DNA of 64,000 bases from assembly GCA_038277395.1 (NCBI GenBank), contig CM076193.1:88861583-88925582 (forward strand). Direction: 5' to 3'. How positions within the stretch are numbered: the first letter of the stretch is position 1; every line of letters starts with the position of its first letter. Of this stretch, positions 19,608 through 30,724 are shown piece by piece. The position numbers and the translations under genes were made by a program. Source of the DNA: Dryocosmus kuriphilus. Lineage: Eukaryota > Arthropoda > Insecta > Hymenoptera > Cynipidae. The notes under the pieces are model-generated. The model saw only the letters and a list, made by a program, of their open reading frames with translations, did no database searches and was not told the DNA's origin.

Positions 19608-21367
19608 AAGTTTAATAAAGAATTTAATGATATAAATGTAAAACAAGGCAAAAATGAAATTTTTAAAAATAAACATAGATTAGAACAGTGCTATAACAAT
19701 AATTCTGATCCTTGGCTGATGAATTTAACAGATGTAATTCTTCCAGGCACGGTTATTGCTACATTAAGATTAGGCGAAAAATTGAGCAATAGCAGTATAC
19801 AAAATAAACATTCAGAAATGTTTGAGGTAATCAAAGGCTTAGAAACCAACTTAGAAAAAATTCCTGAAATATTTCAAGAAGATATCAGACAAAGAATTCT
19901 TTCTATTTCGAATAATTATATTAAAACTCGTAATAAAATTTCGATTATAGATCGAAAATTGGCTAAAAATTTAAAAGATACAAAAACATTTATAAATAAC
20001 AACAAAAATTTATTGATTACTAAGGCAGACAAGGGAATTATAACAGTTTTATTAAACAAAAATGAATACACAAACAAAATTAATGATATGTTAAATGACA
20101 ATAATGCTTATAAAACAATAAATTACAATCCACTTTCTAAATTACAAAATGACACATTTAAGATTACCAATGAATGGAGATTAAAAGGATATTTAGGTGA
20201 TATAACAAGAAAATCATTATTAACTATAAATACAAATATTAGTAGATTATACGGATAACACAAAAATTTCGTTGGAAGATCTATTAAAAGGTATAACATT
20301 TTTAATGTATTCTAGATTTTTAAATTTGATAATGAATTTTACAAACAAACTTTTGGAACACCAATGGGTTCTCCTATACCAGGTACTCTAGCTGATATAG
20401 TTATGGATGACTTATAAATTGAAATATGAAGTAATTTAAAATTTAAAATTGAGACTTATTACAGATATGTTGATGATACGTTTATGGTCATTCCTAATGA
20501 TAAAATTCAAGGAACCTTAACAATTTTTTAATTCCTATCATCAAAGACTTCAATTCACACATGAAATAGAAACAGACAATTCTTTAAATTTTTAAAATTT
20601 AAAAATCATCAAAAATAATAATAATGTTTTAATTACAAATTGGTTCCAAAAAAATACTTACTCAGGTCGGTTACTAAACTTTTATTCAAACCGTCTAATA
20701 CAACACAAGATAGGTATTATAAAAAACTTAGTTGATTCGGCTATTTTGTTGTCAGACAACTTCTTTCATCATAATAATTTAAAAATTGCTGAACAAATTT
20801 TATATTACAATAATTATTCTAAAGAATTTATTATAAAACTTATCAACATTAGATTAAACGAAATTAATTTTAAAAAATTGAATCTAATAATTCCATTCCT
20901 AATAGTAACATATTAGTAATAACAATAACTAAAAAAGAAATCATTACGTTAAATTACATATGAAGAGTATCTTAAAATATAAAACGTTTATTACAACATC
21001 ATAATATTAAAACTATTTTCAGGGTTGATAATAAGTTAGACAAATTCATAACATTAGGAAAAGAACATTTCGAAACTTTAGACCATTGCAATGTAGTTTA
21101 CCAAATAAAATGTAATTGTGGAAAAAGTTATATAGGACAAACAAAACGCCCCTTAAGAATTAGGATCAATGAACATAGAAATAATATAAAAACCATTTCA
21201 AAATTTCACAATGTAATTACAAAACATTTAATAAATGAACATAATGGCAATAGTTCTTTCATAGACTGGAATAATATTAAAATCTTACACCAAGAATCAA
21301 ATTATTATAAAAGATGTTTCGCAGAAATGGTTTTTATAAAAAAAAAAAATTGTTTAAAAACAAAATA
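19608..21367 (+). pseudogene. PLE-1 reverse transcriptase plus GIY-YIG endonuclease (broken)
   Basis: The longest intact part (19719-20258) carries DPWLMNLTDVILPG and LLITKADKGIITVLLNKNEY, the Penelope RT N-terminus. In other frames follow TFGTPMGSPIPGTLADIVM, the catalytic YRYVDDTFMV, THEIETDNSL and NWFQKNTYSGRLLNFYS. The C-terminus holds VVYQIKCNCGKSYIGQTKRP and RINEHR, the GIY-YIG nuclease with the CxC element before YIG typical of Penelope. The polyprotein primes and copies the element at cut DNA. Several stops and frameshifts interrupt it, although the catalytic motif residues themselves are present. Confidence 0.85.
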
Positions 21368-21800
21368 ACTGATTTAGAATTTTTCACACATCATATCAAA
21401 TGATTTTAGACTATGTAACATAAATATAATTTAAGACAATTTAAAAATTAAATCCAAAAAATAAGTTTATGTCCTATATAAATTTTAACACAAAATTCAA
21501 TAACATTATTAAAAAATTATATATTATATACGAAACACCTTTTATTGTTACGCTACTGTTACTTTGTCATCATCTTACATATAATGAATTTGGAGCGTCA
21601 GTACTGAATTATACGTTGGAATACGAACATACATTCGTGTTCGAACGAATAAATTCTTTACCTTTTTTAAAAATTTCAACACAAATCTCAAGTTTAATTA
21701 CAAGGAATATTAAAAATCACTACATAATATCATACGTTTGAGATGAAATTTCAAACTATTCAAACACTAATGATGGTTTTTGGGAAATTCCATTATAACC

Positions 21801-22430
21801 TTGTTCGAACGTTTCGCGCTCTAAGAAGCCGACAAGGTACTCGGGGTACTCGGCGAACTTTGTGAGTTTCCGATGATTTCTGTCGCTGGCCCAACGTAGG
21901 CAGCGTGAGCTTGAGTGTCGTTGAGAGTTTTGGTTGGTTGGTTCCGGTACACCGCGCGAGTTAGAGCTATTGTACGACGCCACTCAAGTGTATGGAGCTT
22001 ACATTGTTCTGAGCTTTTGTATTGTATGGGTTTTTCCTGTATGTTTATGGTGTGGAGCTGAGTTTGATCCCGTGGAGTGTTTCGAAGCCGCATTGTGTAC
22101 GGCGGCTTTCGACTTGAATTTATTGTTGGCTTGCGAACAATTGGCCGAGCTGTGCAATACGCAAACATCATTGTGCGAGCTAGCTCTCCACATTCTTTGC
22201 CCAGGATCAAACTACACTGCTTCTTCCCTTGTGCTGAGTGTGAACGAATCACCTGTTTGTGTGTTGCTTCATAAGTTTACTGTTTAAAAGGCTTTTTCTC
22301 CCACTGGAGGTTTTTCATGCCAGGCAAATAGATTGGGATTATTGTAAGGTATATGTTTCGTTTTATTTTGACACCCCTCTCTCTCTCTATCCCTGTTATA
22401 ATATAAATTGTTGTCTTTTTCTCCTCTAAA
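21801..22430. mobile_element. 630-bp GC-richer insertion in the PLE-1 right repeat
   Basis: The left repeat reads straight through attataacctcaaaatttt (as reverse complement), while here attataacc is followed by about 630 bp before aacctcaaaatttt resumes. AACC is duplicated at 21797-21800 and 22431-22434. The insert is clearly GC-richer than its surroundings, starts ttgttcgaacgtttcgcgc and ends in a pyrimidine-rich tract. I do not recognise a transposon family. A 117-codon plus frame (21934-22287) has no known motif. Confidence 0.6.
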
Positions 22431-22703
22431 AACCTCAAAATTTTAAGAAAGGTAAGCTAATATTGATTACATTCAAAATTCTAATATTAAATTATTAAAT
22501 CTAAAATCTTATTATATATTATATAAAAATTTCAGATTGACTTCTCACAAAAACATTATATGTATCCTAAATGTTTTAAAATTGTAAACTGATGATGTTC
22601 CAATAATTAGGTAACTCGAAATCTAGGTAAAAATATTCAAGATTGCTTTTGGTTTTTTCTTAGTTCTAATATTATTCTTGCTAATTCTAAATTAATTTTA
22701 GGC

Positions 22704-22736
22704 ATCTGATAAGGACATCGGAGCGGTGTTGAAACG
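22704..22736 (+). ncRNA. Degenerate hammerhead-like core in the PLE-1 right repeat
   Basis: The counterpart of the left motif reads ctgataaggacatcggagc followed by ggtgttgaaac. The conserved CUGAUGA box has a G-to-A change and stem II is mispaired, so this copy is probably inactive. Confidence 0.4.
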
Positions 22737-22799
22737 TAATGTGATCAATTTCCATGTGAATATATATGCCCAGTAGTGTCGAAAATTTCTTTATATCAA

Positions 22800-24183
22800 G
22801 GACGAATGTCTTTCGGAGAGGTAGGATTAGTGATTGGACAAATAACAGCCTTTTTCCATCTATCAGTGAAAATACCCTCCTGAAGAGAGGCATTGTAAAT
22901 ATGTAAAGTGATAGGAAAGATAATAGGTAGGGCAAGTTTAATCATTTTAATTGAAATTCCATCAGGTCTAAGAGCATTCGATTTGAGTTCAAGTAATTTT
23001 TCCAAAAGTATTTCGGGTGCGATAACCGAAGAAAAAATCAGAGTCATTAAAAGTTGATTGAGGTAGAGTAGATTGAGATAAATTGGATAGTTTTGGAATT
23101 GGGAATGTAAAAAGGACTTTAATAGTTCATTGGGGGGAAAATTACTATCTGTGGAAGCATACTTAGGGGCGATAAGGTGTAGTCATCTAAGGAGATGCCA
23201 AATATTCTTTTTTTTTTGTCTCTATTTGAAATCTCGTTATAATTTTATTGATTTTTTGCATCTCTAAGTTTAGTTTGCACTAGACTTCTGAGTTTACGAA
23301 ATTGAGCTTGAATGGCATTGCTTTTAGTTCTTTTTGCAAGTCGGCGTTTGCTGCCACGTTCCCTCATTAGGTTTCTGATTTCGGGTGTGATCCATGGAGC
23401 AGATTTATTGAAATTTTTTGAGCAAACTTATCGAACGCGGAGTTAAGGTAATTAGTCAAAGCGTCAATTTTGCTATTATTGTCCATGTCTAGTAAAATCC
23501 TTTCCCAATCGAAGCTCATAAGATGTTCATGGAATTTATGTTCATCGATGTTAGTAATGTTCCGCATTATTTTCTTTGTATTTGTTGTGGCTGGATTGTA
23601 GGGGAATTTATAAGTAATGTTAATCAGGTCGTGGTTGGAGAGAAAAGGAATAGGGTGTTGTGAGTGGGAGAGTACCTTGTCAATGCCATCAACAATCATT
23701 AAGTCAATGAGAGTACTAGAATGGTCAGTGTGGAGGGTTGAGGCATGGGGTACAATTGAGAATCCTGAAGAGTTTACTAACGATGTTAAATATTTAGATT
23801 GATTACAGGAAAGGTTTAAGTTGGTGTTAAAATCTCCAGTAAGAACAATGTTACTGAAGTTGGGAACATGCGAGAAAATTACAAATTCGACTTCCGTGCC
23901 ATAAGAGGCATTGGGTGGTTTGTATACTAAGCTCACTAAAATACTGTCGGCAAACTCCACCATCACTTCTCTCATCTCTATCTCTCCGAAAGAGCGTATA
24001 ATTGTAAAGTTCTACGAAGCTAGAGGGTAAATTAAGTGTTAACCAGGTCTCAGAAACGGCCATGAAATGGTAGGAGCAGGCACTGAAAGAGTGCTTGAAT
24101 TCTATAAAATGTGCCAAAAGAGACTGAGCATTAACATGGCAAATGCTTAAAGGTCTATGCATAAATTGAAAGAAACAAATCAA
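22800..24183 (-). pseudogene. CR1-like ORF2: endonuclease and truncated RT
   Basis: The start is the ATG at 24183 region. LSICHVNAQSLLAHF and FMAVSETWLT (catalytic Glu) begin an APE endonuclease. After a frame slip near 23960 come VYKPPNAS, IVLTGDFNTNLN, STLIDLMIVDG and LSNHDLINITY. The linker with ERGSKRRLAKR leads to RT motifs ILLEKLLELKSNALRPDGIS and WKKAVICPI. It stops at TSPKDIRP, exactly at the PLE-1 edge, before the catalytic RT motifs. A stop and several frame breaks are present. Confidence 0.75.
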
Positions 24184-24189
24184 AAATTA

Positions 24190-24640
24190 GAAACTTCTTA
24201 AGCATCTGTATATAGTGACCGAAACAGTAAACCATTTTAAATACAGCCCAAACAACATGATTACACTTTCAGTCAGAAAATCGGTATAGTGTAGAATAAA
24301 TAAAGACGAACTGAATAAACCGTTCAAAGCAGTTACAGTTAAATAAACTAAGTATTGCTAACAAAATCCAAGTAAAATGATCACAGTTGAGAGCGTGGTA
24401 TATATCCCACAATGTAGGTGGGAAATCGCAATTAAAGGTAACCTAAAAAGCGGTAGAGTATCAGATGTTGAAAGATGGATAGCAAAAGTCGGATTAACAT
24501 AACTATAGCTGAATAGACTACGTGTGGTTAACAAAATCAAGTTATTATGATATAAATTGGTAGCGTAGTGTAAGTTCTAAGAATATCTGTAGAAAATCGC
24601 TATTAAAGGTAACATAGTAATACTTAGACCGTCGTTGCTA
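24190..24640 (-). repeat. Tandem units between ORF1 and ORF2 of the CR1-like LINE
   Basis: ctaacaaaatccaagtaaaatgatc near 24358 and ttaacaaaatcaagttattatgat near 24528 head two related units of about 175 bp that both include gaaatcgcaattaaaggtaac-type phrases. No coding frame is supported. Confidence 0.6.
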
Positions 24641-24643
24641 TGC

Positions 24644-25876
24644 CTGCCCCTCAACAGTCTGGAGATTTGACAGCTGAATTCTCGGCGAGCTGTCCTCCTT
24701 CCGACAAAAAATTCTGCCGACGGATATCTAGAGATATTTGATTTTTTTGTTTCTTCGAAGACCGAGAGCAGTGGCATAGATCTTTCTGTAGAGAGATGTC
24801 AATACCTCGCGAAAGAAAATAGGCCTTTTCTCGTTGTAGGTTGTCGCAAGGTTCGAAGTCGAAAAATCCCTTTTTACCTTGCACCTCTCAATGAATTTGT
24901 CGCGTAGTTCTTGACGACTAAACTTGGCAACAATGATCGGAGGGATGAAGGGGTTGGTAAGTAAGGGTGCTTTAATTACTCTATAAGCGTTAACCACTTC
25001 CTCTTTGAGAAGGGGAACATCAAGAGCCGTAGCAATCGAGGTCAGTGTGACCATGAGATCCTCACTTTGCTTCATGGGGAGCCCATGAATTTCAAGCGTA
25101 GTCTGCAAAACCGCTTGCTCGTTGGTATTGAGCGCATGCTCCAAAGTGTCCACTTTAGTTTTTAGGATCTTAGCTTCCTTTTTTTTACTAGTTTTATCTA
25201 CTACTTATTTGTTTCAGTTCCTATTTCCAGTGAATCGATACGCTTAGTGTTATCAGTGAGATTTGACTTGATTTCAAAGAGCGTAGCATTTAGATTGTCA
25301 TTAAAAACTTGTTGTCGGTTTTCAAACTCACTAAGCCGCATCAGGATCTCTTTTTGCTGCGCAAGCGCTTCTCTTTGGCCGTCCGAGACTGCTTTTCGAA
25401 TTAGATCGGTGAGGTTCAAATGTAGAGACGTAGCATTTACCGAGATGTCCACATGGGTGGGATACCAAGGCAGCGTTACCGACGTTCTGGCCCTTATTAA
25501 TTGGCCTAGCTGGGTTAGAGGTGACTTCCTTTGACAGAGATGTGGCACTAGTTGTCTCTGCTTAATATTTAAAATAATAATCAATTTGGCCTTTTTTAAG
25601 ATTATCGTACGTAACTTTGGAAATTCCAACATTAGCACAGGTCAAGTGGATCATAATGCCACACTTCGCACATGTCAAAACATCCGGAGCACCTCAGTTG
25701 ATTGTTACATCACACGCGGAACCTGCACCTATGATGCTATCGGAGCAATCACCGTTAAAAACAAATATAAAGCGGTTATTCGAGGAGATGCAACACAGAT
25801 TCAGTGCTCCGTCGCAACGGCGGCACTCGCACTCACTCTGTGCAAAAATTAGTGTAGGTCGAAACTGGAACACCAC
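24644..25876 (-). pseudogene. CR1-like ORF1: PHD-like finger, coiled coil, FP-like domain
   Basis: From the 5' end, a Cys/His segment with CAKCGIMIHLTCANVGIS resembles the PHD finger of CR1 ORF1. After a stop in the linker comes a coiled-coil stretch (RLSEFENRQQVFNDNL, then NTKRIDSLE). The C-terminal part has EIHGLPMKQSEDLMVTL, PIIVAKFSRQELRDKFIERC and SLYRKIYATALGLRR, ending KYL-stop-ISVGRIFCRKED. The last part resembles the baculovirus FP-protein-like domain of such ORF1s. The stop replaces a Trp codon (TGG to TAG). ORF1 proteins bind the RNA as chaperones. Confidence 0.65.
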
Positions 25877-25950
25877 ACAAAAAACAAAAAGTTCGAGGAG
25901 AATCAGTTCAACACCTCAGTCACCGAGTACAGTACAGTAGCACAGTAGTG

Positions 25951-26109
25951 TATATATTCTTGCATTCTGTAATTTAAAAGCGTGTACAAATTGTATTCTT
26001 CAATTCTTTCCAAATTTTATGTCAATAATGACTAATTGTAAATTTGTGTCAAAATAAATAAAGGAAATTAAAGGAAAAATGTAAAAAATCATTGATTTGA
26101 AATTTTTTT
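25951..26109. other. Short gene-free flank
   Basis: AT-rich sequence with aataaataaaggaaattaaagg at about 26053. Nothing recognisable. Confidence 0.4.
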
Positions 26110-26425
26110 TATTCATCTGTTCTGGAAACGCTTTATAAACGTTTATGAAGAATTTTTATTCTGAATTTATAGTTCATAAAAAACGTTTAGAAAACGTTTT
26201 CCATAGGGTGAAGCACAAGAGCATCAGCTTAGACTCATATTGAAGAAAACGTGTTCGAAACGTTTTCAAAACGTTTGAAACCGGTAGTTCACTCTCAAAT
26301 ACCGAAAAATCTACAGATATATCTCACGTTTTAAAGACGTTTTTTTCACTTCAATTTCAGAAAGTTTTATGGTTTTCCAAAAAACGTTTCTACATTGTTT
26401 TTAAAACGTTTTGTTTTGTTCGGGA
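26110..26425. repeat. Cluster of AAACGTTTT-type palindromes
   Basis: About ten variants of aaacgttt lie within 320 bases: taaacgtttatg, aaaacgtttag, aaacgttttcc, gaaacgttttc, aaaacgtttgaaac, cacgttttaaagacgtttt, aaaacgtttc and aaaacgttttg. AACGTT is self-complementary, so the region can pair with itself at many positions. No gene is visible. Confidence 0.75.
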
Positions 26426-28251
26426 TATCCTATACCAATATCCAAAATACTTTCCTTAAAAAAAAACTTTGAGAAGAAACGATCTTTTAGAATCGGTGCC
26501 CCTTGAAAATTGTATGAACTAAAAATAAATTCATAAATACCTTCATTCAAACTGCTTCTGGAACCCTCGATTTCTCAGAATTGAAATACTTCGGAATATT
26601 TGCAGAATAGGTTTGAAATATGCAAGTCATTTTCTAAATTCGACTGGTAATATTTTTGAGAGAGTAAAAAGATTTATAAATCGCAAACAGTAAAAAAAAT
26701 ATTTAAAAAGAATTTGCAATCTCACACACGTATGCATATCAATTTACTTTCACGATTTCCGGTTTAAGTGAATCTTCAATAAAACCATGATATTTGAAAT
26801 GAAACACGAATTATATTTAAAACCTTACAACGAAAGTGAGTAAAAATTGAGGATTTGAAGATGCGATTAATTGAGTGCATATGTACTGGCGAACCACATG
26901 TCTGGAATAAAAGATTTCAAGCAAAAAACCGCACATTCCTAAATTTTTTGGGAATAATGAAATTTCTCGATGTGATTGAAGTTATTGAACGTGAGCGTTG
27001 CATTTCTACGTGGTTACCTTGCGAAGAAGTATTATTTTCACGCAGTCGATCTAGCTTGATCCGGTTCTGAATCGACGAAAGCGTCTTTATAATTAGCCAG
27101 CGAATTTTCGTTGTCCTTCGAAGATTTTCGCCGCCGAAAGAGAGACGTTTCTCTCGCTTCTAACTTGCACATAACCTCGCAGCACAAAATGATACGAAAG
27201 TATAGGTAAGAGTCGATCGACGCTGGCAAAGCCTCGATTCCAATAAAGGAAGGGGGCCGAGGATGGAATATGATTGGCTCTGGAATATGTAAGAGGTCAT
27301 GTGATGTAGATTTCTCGCGGGCGTTTTTATTGCTCATGCTCCAACGGACGCCGGTTCGCGCCAAATTCCGATAATATTAATATTATAATCTATAATATTT
27401 ACCTATATATATAATATTAGAAGTATTTGTTGATGATAAAAACTAAAAATAACCGGAAGATATTTTATAAATCATTTTCATATCTGTATGGTATGGTAAT
27501 TCGACTCGATAATTACTATTATTTTTTATAAAAAAAAAGTTTTCAACTAAATAATTTTTTACGCATCTTCATGCCAGCTAAATGCGTCTCATAAACCTCG
27601 CAGCATGTGCGCGTGTTCCGTGCTAGCGATATGCGACTCATAACGCCCGCAGCCACGTGACCATCATTCAGTGATAGCGAGATGCATGCGTTCTCGCACG
27701 CATTGCATGACAATCACGCGATGCCGTTGATATGCGTCGCACGTATTATTATTTGGGGAAGTATGCACTTCAAAAATCTTAGTTTATTTTCAGACAAGTG
27801 TCAACAGCCAATAGTAAAAAAAACACGACAAACGCGACACACTGAGAAAGTGAAGTTAACCAGAGAAGAACATAACCTCTTTACTTTCCACACAATAACG
27901 CAGTGTAAATTAATTCATATGTTCTCGCAAAATGATAAATACATTAACTATAATAAAATTTTTTAATGGAGAAATACAATACTAATCTCTATCTTATATT
28001 AAAAACTACAAACTTTTCTTTAAACGCACTTTCACGCCATAGCAACACGAACAAAACATACTTCTACGTCCTAGTTACAGCCCAACTATTTTTCCAGAAG
28101 TATATAAAAAGAAAAAAGTAAATGAATTTTTACAACGCTTTACAACTTATATTAATTTAACAAAATATAATATTTACATCTAAACAAATCTTGTATGGAA
28201 CTTCCGTTACACTTGTAGTTCATACACAACTACCTCTAATAGTAAAGATTT
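26426..28251. other. Gene-free region
   Basis: I support no gene here. A minus open frame at 27038-27364 lacks motifs. At 27565-27735 GC-richer DNA has loose copies of tgcgactcataacgcc and agcgatatgcg, about 45 bases apart. From 27740 to 28250 it is AT-rich. Confidence 0.4.
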
Positions 28252-28844
28252 AGAAATTAATTATCTAAACCAGAAACATTCATTTAACGTCCAATGTCAA
28301 AGTTCAAGTAAAAAGCTGTTAATCAAAACAGGAACTCCACGACGAAATTTGGACAAACACACCCTGTTACGACCGCAAATAATTTTATTCAAATTTTACA
28401 AATTTTGTCGTAAACATAGTTGATAAGTAATATAGCTCGCTGCATTATCATAGCACGTGCTCGAGCGAATGTATCATAACACTCGCTCGAGAAGGTGTCG
28501 ACTCACGATGAATGTACTGCAGTCAGCAATGTAGTAAAGTCGGAACTAATATAATCGTTGTACCATGGTTAGGATGATATAAACGAGAGAGTAGATAAAG
28601 TAGGAAGCTCATGATAAATAAAGTGCATTACCACAAGTAGAGAAAACTTAAGGTAAATGACTTTCATAACTTGTATCATCGCAAACATTAGATATACGGA
28701 GTAAAGTTAAGGTAAAAGATAGGTAATTATAAAGCTGCGACAAACAAGAAACTATCCGAATATTAGAAAGTAGAAATAAATCACTATAAGTTTAAGATTC
28801 GAAAGGACAAGGTAAGAGGGATCTCGAAGAATGAATTCACCGTT

Positions 28845-28992
28845 GAACAATCAATGATCAATCAATAATCGATCAATGATCAATCAACGATCAATCAATA
28901 ACCAATCAATAATCAATGATCAATCAACGATCAATCAATAATCAACCAATGATCAATCAATAATCAATCAATAATCAATCGAATATCTATCA
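28845..28992 (+). repeat. Minisatellite (aatcaatgatc-type) in the solo LTR
   Basis: Units aatcaatgatc, aatcaacgatc and aatcaataatc are repeated about fourteen times with few changes. Confidence 0.9.
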
Positions 28993-29199
28993 ATAATTTA
29001 TTCGTAACCGTCTGACATCATCGGAGGCACCTAGTTCATTAAAATTATCAACTACACACTAAAGCCATGTATAACAATAGAACTGTGCGGCATCAGCAAA
29101 TGTACAAGTCGGTTTGATTCATCATTCGAGAGCTTCCAAGCGCATTGTAAAATGACAAGAATCAACAAGTCTTGACTAAGTCTTGTGCATACGTGACTT

Positions 29200-29390
29200 A
29201 TGATATGAATTCATAATGCTTTTCTGAGTAGCAAAGATGAATTCACCGAAATTAATTATGAAATATGATAATGTATAAAGCATAAACTCATTACAAGTTT
29301 TGACAAGTTCAGAACAAACTTGACTTATAATATAAACTCATAATGCTTTTCTGAGTAGCAAAGATGAATTCAACGAAGTTAACTAAGAAA
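29200..29390 (+). repeat. Direct repeat of about 120 bp in the solo LTR
   Basis: attcataatgcttttctgag plus tagcaaagatgaattcaccg near 29208 recurs as actcataatgcttttctgag plus tagcaaagatgaattcaacg near 29334. Confidence 0.85.
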
Positions 29391-29517
29391 TTGAGAATCA
29401 TAGACAAAACAAACGTGCTAAATGTACAATTCTGCAAGCGAATATGCTGATGTGCAGTTTGTAAGGCGTACTTGACTTTGAGCATGAACCTCTATCCTTA
29501 CAATGGAAGCTCGGGAG

Positions 29518-29560
29518 TATATAAACCCCCAGTTTTCCCTCAGACTCATCTTTACGTTCC
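29518..29560 (+). promoter_or_regulatory. LTR core promoter: TATATAAA plus initiator
   Basis: gggagtatataaaccccc is followed about 25 bases later by cctcagactcatc, a plausible start site. With AATAAA at 30028 this would give an R region of roughly 480 bases. Confidence 0.6.
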
Positions 29561-29584
29561 GTGCGGTTGCTCTGTACACGTCGC

Positions 29585-29700
29585 CCTCTGAAATCAGTTA
29601 AATAACCTCAGATAGCAAGTAAAAGTAGTCAACTATCTAAGTATTTTATCTTGTGAATGCAGTCCTCTGAAATCAGTTAAATAGCTTCAAGTTGCAAGCA
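29585..29700 (+). repeat. Short direct repeat in the LTR leader
   Basis: ccctctgaaatcagttaaat near 29584 recurs as tcctctgaaatcagttaaat near 29662, each followed by a related gcaag phrase. Confidence 0.75.
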
Positions 29701-30027
29701 TAACTACACATAGTGAACAAAGTCCCTTTGATCGTGGCTAGTTCGGTCATCGTAAGGTCTAGTTCGGGCTAGAATCAAGTGTCATAAATTCGAACAAGAA
29801 CTTACGAGTGGATTCGATCTGTTGTCTTATGTTCGTGTATCACTCAACGGTGAAAGGAAAGTTATTTTGATTTCGGTTCCGAGACCTTCACTCTAGCCAA
29901 ACCAACTCTGTGAAAGAATCTCTTCGCTGTTTTTTCGGAATAGAGACGCAAGCGACGACCATCTGTACTACCCTTTCTCAATAGAAAGGTAGTGTAAGTT
30001 TTGACATACAATTATTAACATTTCTGC

Positions 30028-30033
30028 AATAAA
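30028..30033 (+). terminator. Polyadenylation signal of the solo LTR
   Basis: ctgcaataaacaacatt gives AATAAA about 220 bases before the LTR end. Confidence 0.5.
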
Positions 30034-30724
30034 CAACATTTTACCAAACACTTCTTCCATAAATTACATTAATATTCTCATCACACTCTTTAAATTTTGA
30101 ACTTTACTCTTACACAGTCCGCGTAGCATTGTCTGTGACAACGTCCCACAACAAATAATTGGTCAGGATTTACCACCCTGATCTAAATCAGCTAGACTCG
30201 CCTCCTCTACTTTCAGTTTTCCACTCTACCCTGGCTTTTAACTCGGGATGTAACAACCCAAAAAATTGAAAAGGCTTCTAGCAAAAATCCGAACAAGAAA
30301 AACAAAAAAAGAGGAGGAAAAAGAGAAGGCAACTAAACAAATCCCCTTCTTTCTTTTTTCTTTCCCTCGTCTTCTTTTGTTGCTACTTTTTTAAAACCCA
30401 AAACCAAAAACGCATTAAAATTCATAAAAAGCCTACGTTTCGGTGCACACATAACATCCTTATCAAGGGAAAAAGAGGAAACAAACAAAAAAATTATAAT
30501 GAAAAACAATATCACCCAGCCAGCTCCGCGAGGTGGCCACGATATTCCGTCTCTGGGACCCGACCAAGTAATAAGAAAATAATAGGCACAATAATAAATC
30601 CCATACCTGAAAAGGTAAGGAAAACAAGCACGCATTGACCCAGGAACAAAGACCACCAATAAAAAAGCAAATCAAGACCCAGAAAAATAGAGAGAGAAAA
30701 AAAAAAAAAAAGAATTCATGGAAT

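Larger units (their letters stand above)
18799..22799 (+). mobile_element. Penelope-like element 1 with inverted terminal repeats
   Basis: A plus-strand RT plus GIY-YIG polyprotein remnant (19608-21367) lies between long inverted repeats: 18799-19500 on the left, 21465-22799 on the right. The outer ends match from ttgatataaagaaattttcg. Penelope elements are known to carry such pseudo-LTRs in direct or inverted orientation. The right repeat holds a 630-bp insertion. The element abuts the CR1-like LINE at 22800 and truncates it. Confidence 0.82.
21465..22799 (+). repeat. PLE-1 right terminal repeat
   Basis: Inverted copy of 18799-19500, split by the 630-bp insertion at 21801-22430. Confidence 0.85.
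22800..25950 (-). mobile_element. CR1-like LINE, 3' part lost at PLE-1
   Basis: A minus-strand non-LTR retrotransposon: a 5' leader near 25950, ORF1 (24644-25876), a spacer with tandem units, and ORF2 (endonuclease and the first part of RT), cut at 22799 by PLE-1. The ORF1 PHD-like and FP-like parts, and the endonuclease wording, point to the CR1/L2 group. Clade placement is from memory. Confidence 0.7.
28365..30255 (+). mobile_element. Solo LTR, 1.89 kb, inserted in the PLE-2 terminal repeat
   Basis: The sequence begins tgttacgacc and ends gggatgtaaca, so the ends are inverted (TGTTAC/GTAACA). ACCC is duplicated at 28361-28364 and 30256-30259. The uninterrupted target is visible at 33350-33370. 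There is a TATA box at 29518 and AATAAA at 30028. No gag, pol or primer site lies inside, so it is a single LTR left by recombination. The opening 250 bases resemble 37220-37590. Family likely gypsy; not certain. Confidence 0.8.

Noticed and set aside
21934..22287. 117-codon Cys/Leu-rich plus frame in the 630-bp insertion
   Set aside because: No motif, no clear promoter or relatives visible; could be chance in GC-richer DNA. The insertion itself is reported.
30425..30475. Hammerhead ribozyme in PLE-2
   Set aside because: The reverse strand has cttgataagg...ccgaaacg, but the CUGAUGA box is altered and stem II pairs poorly; mentioned only as hammerhead-like.
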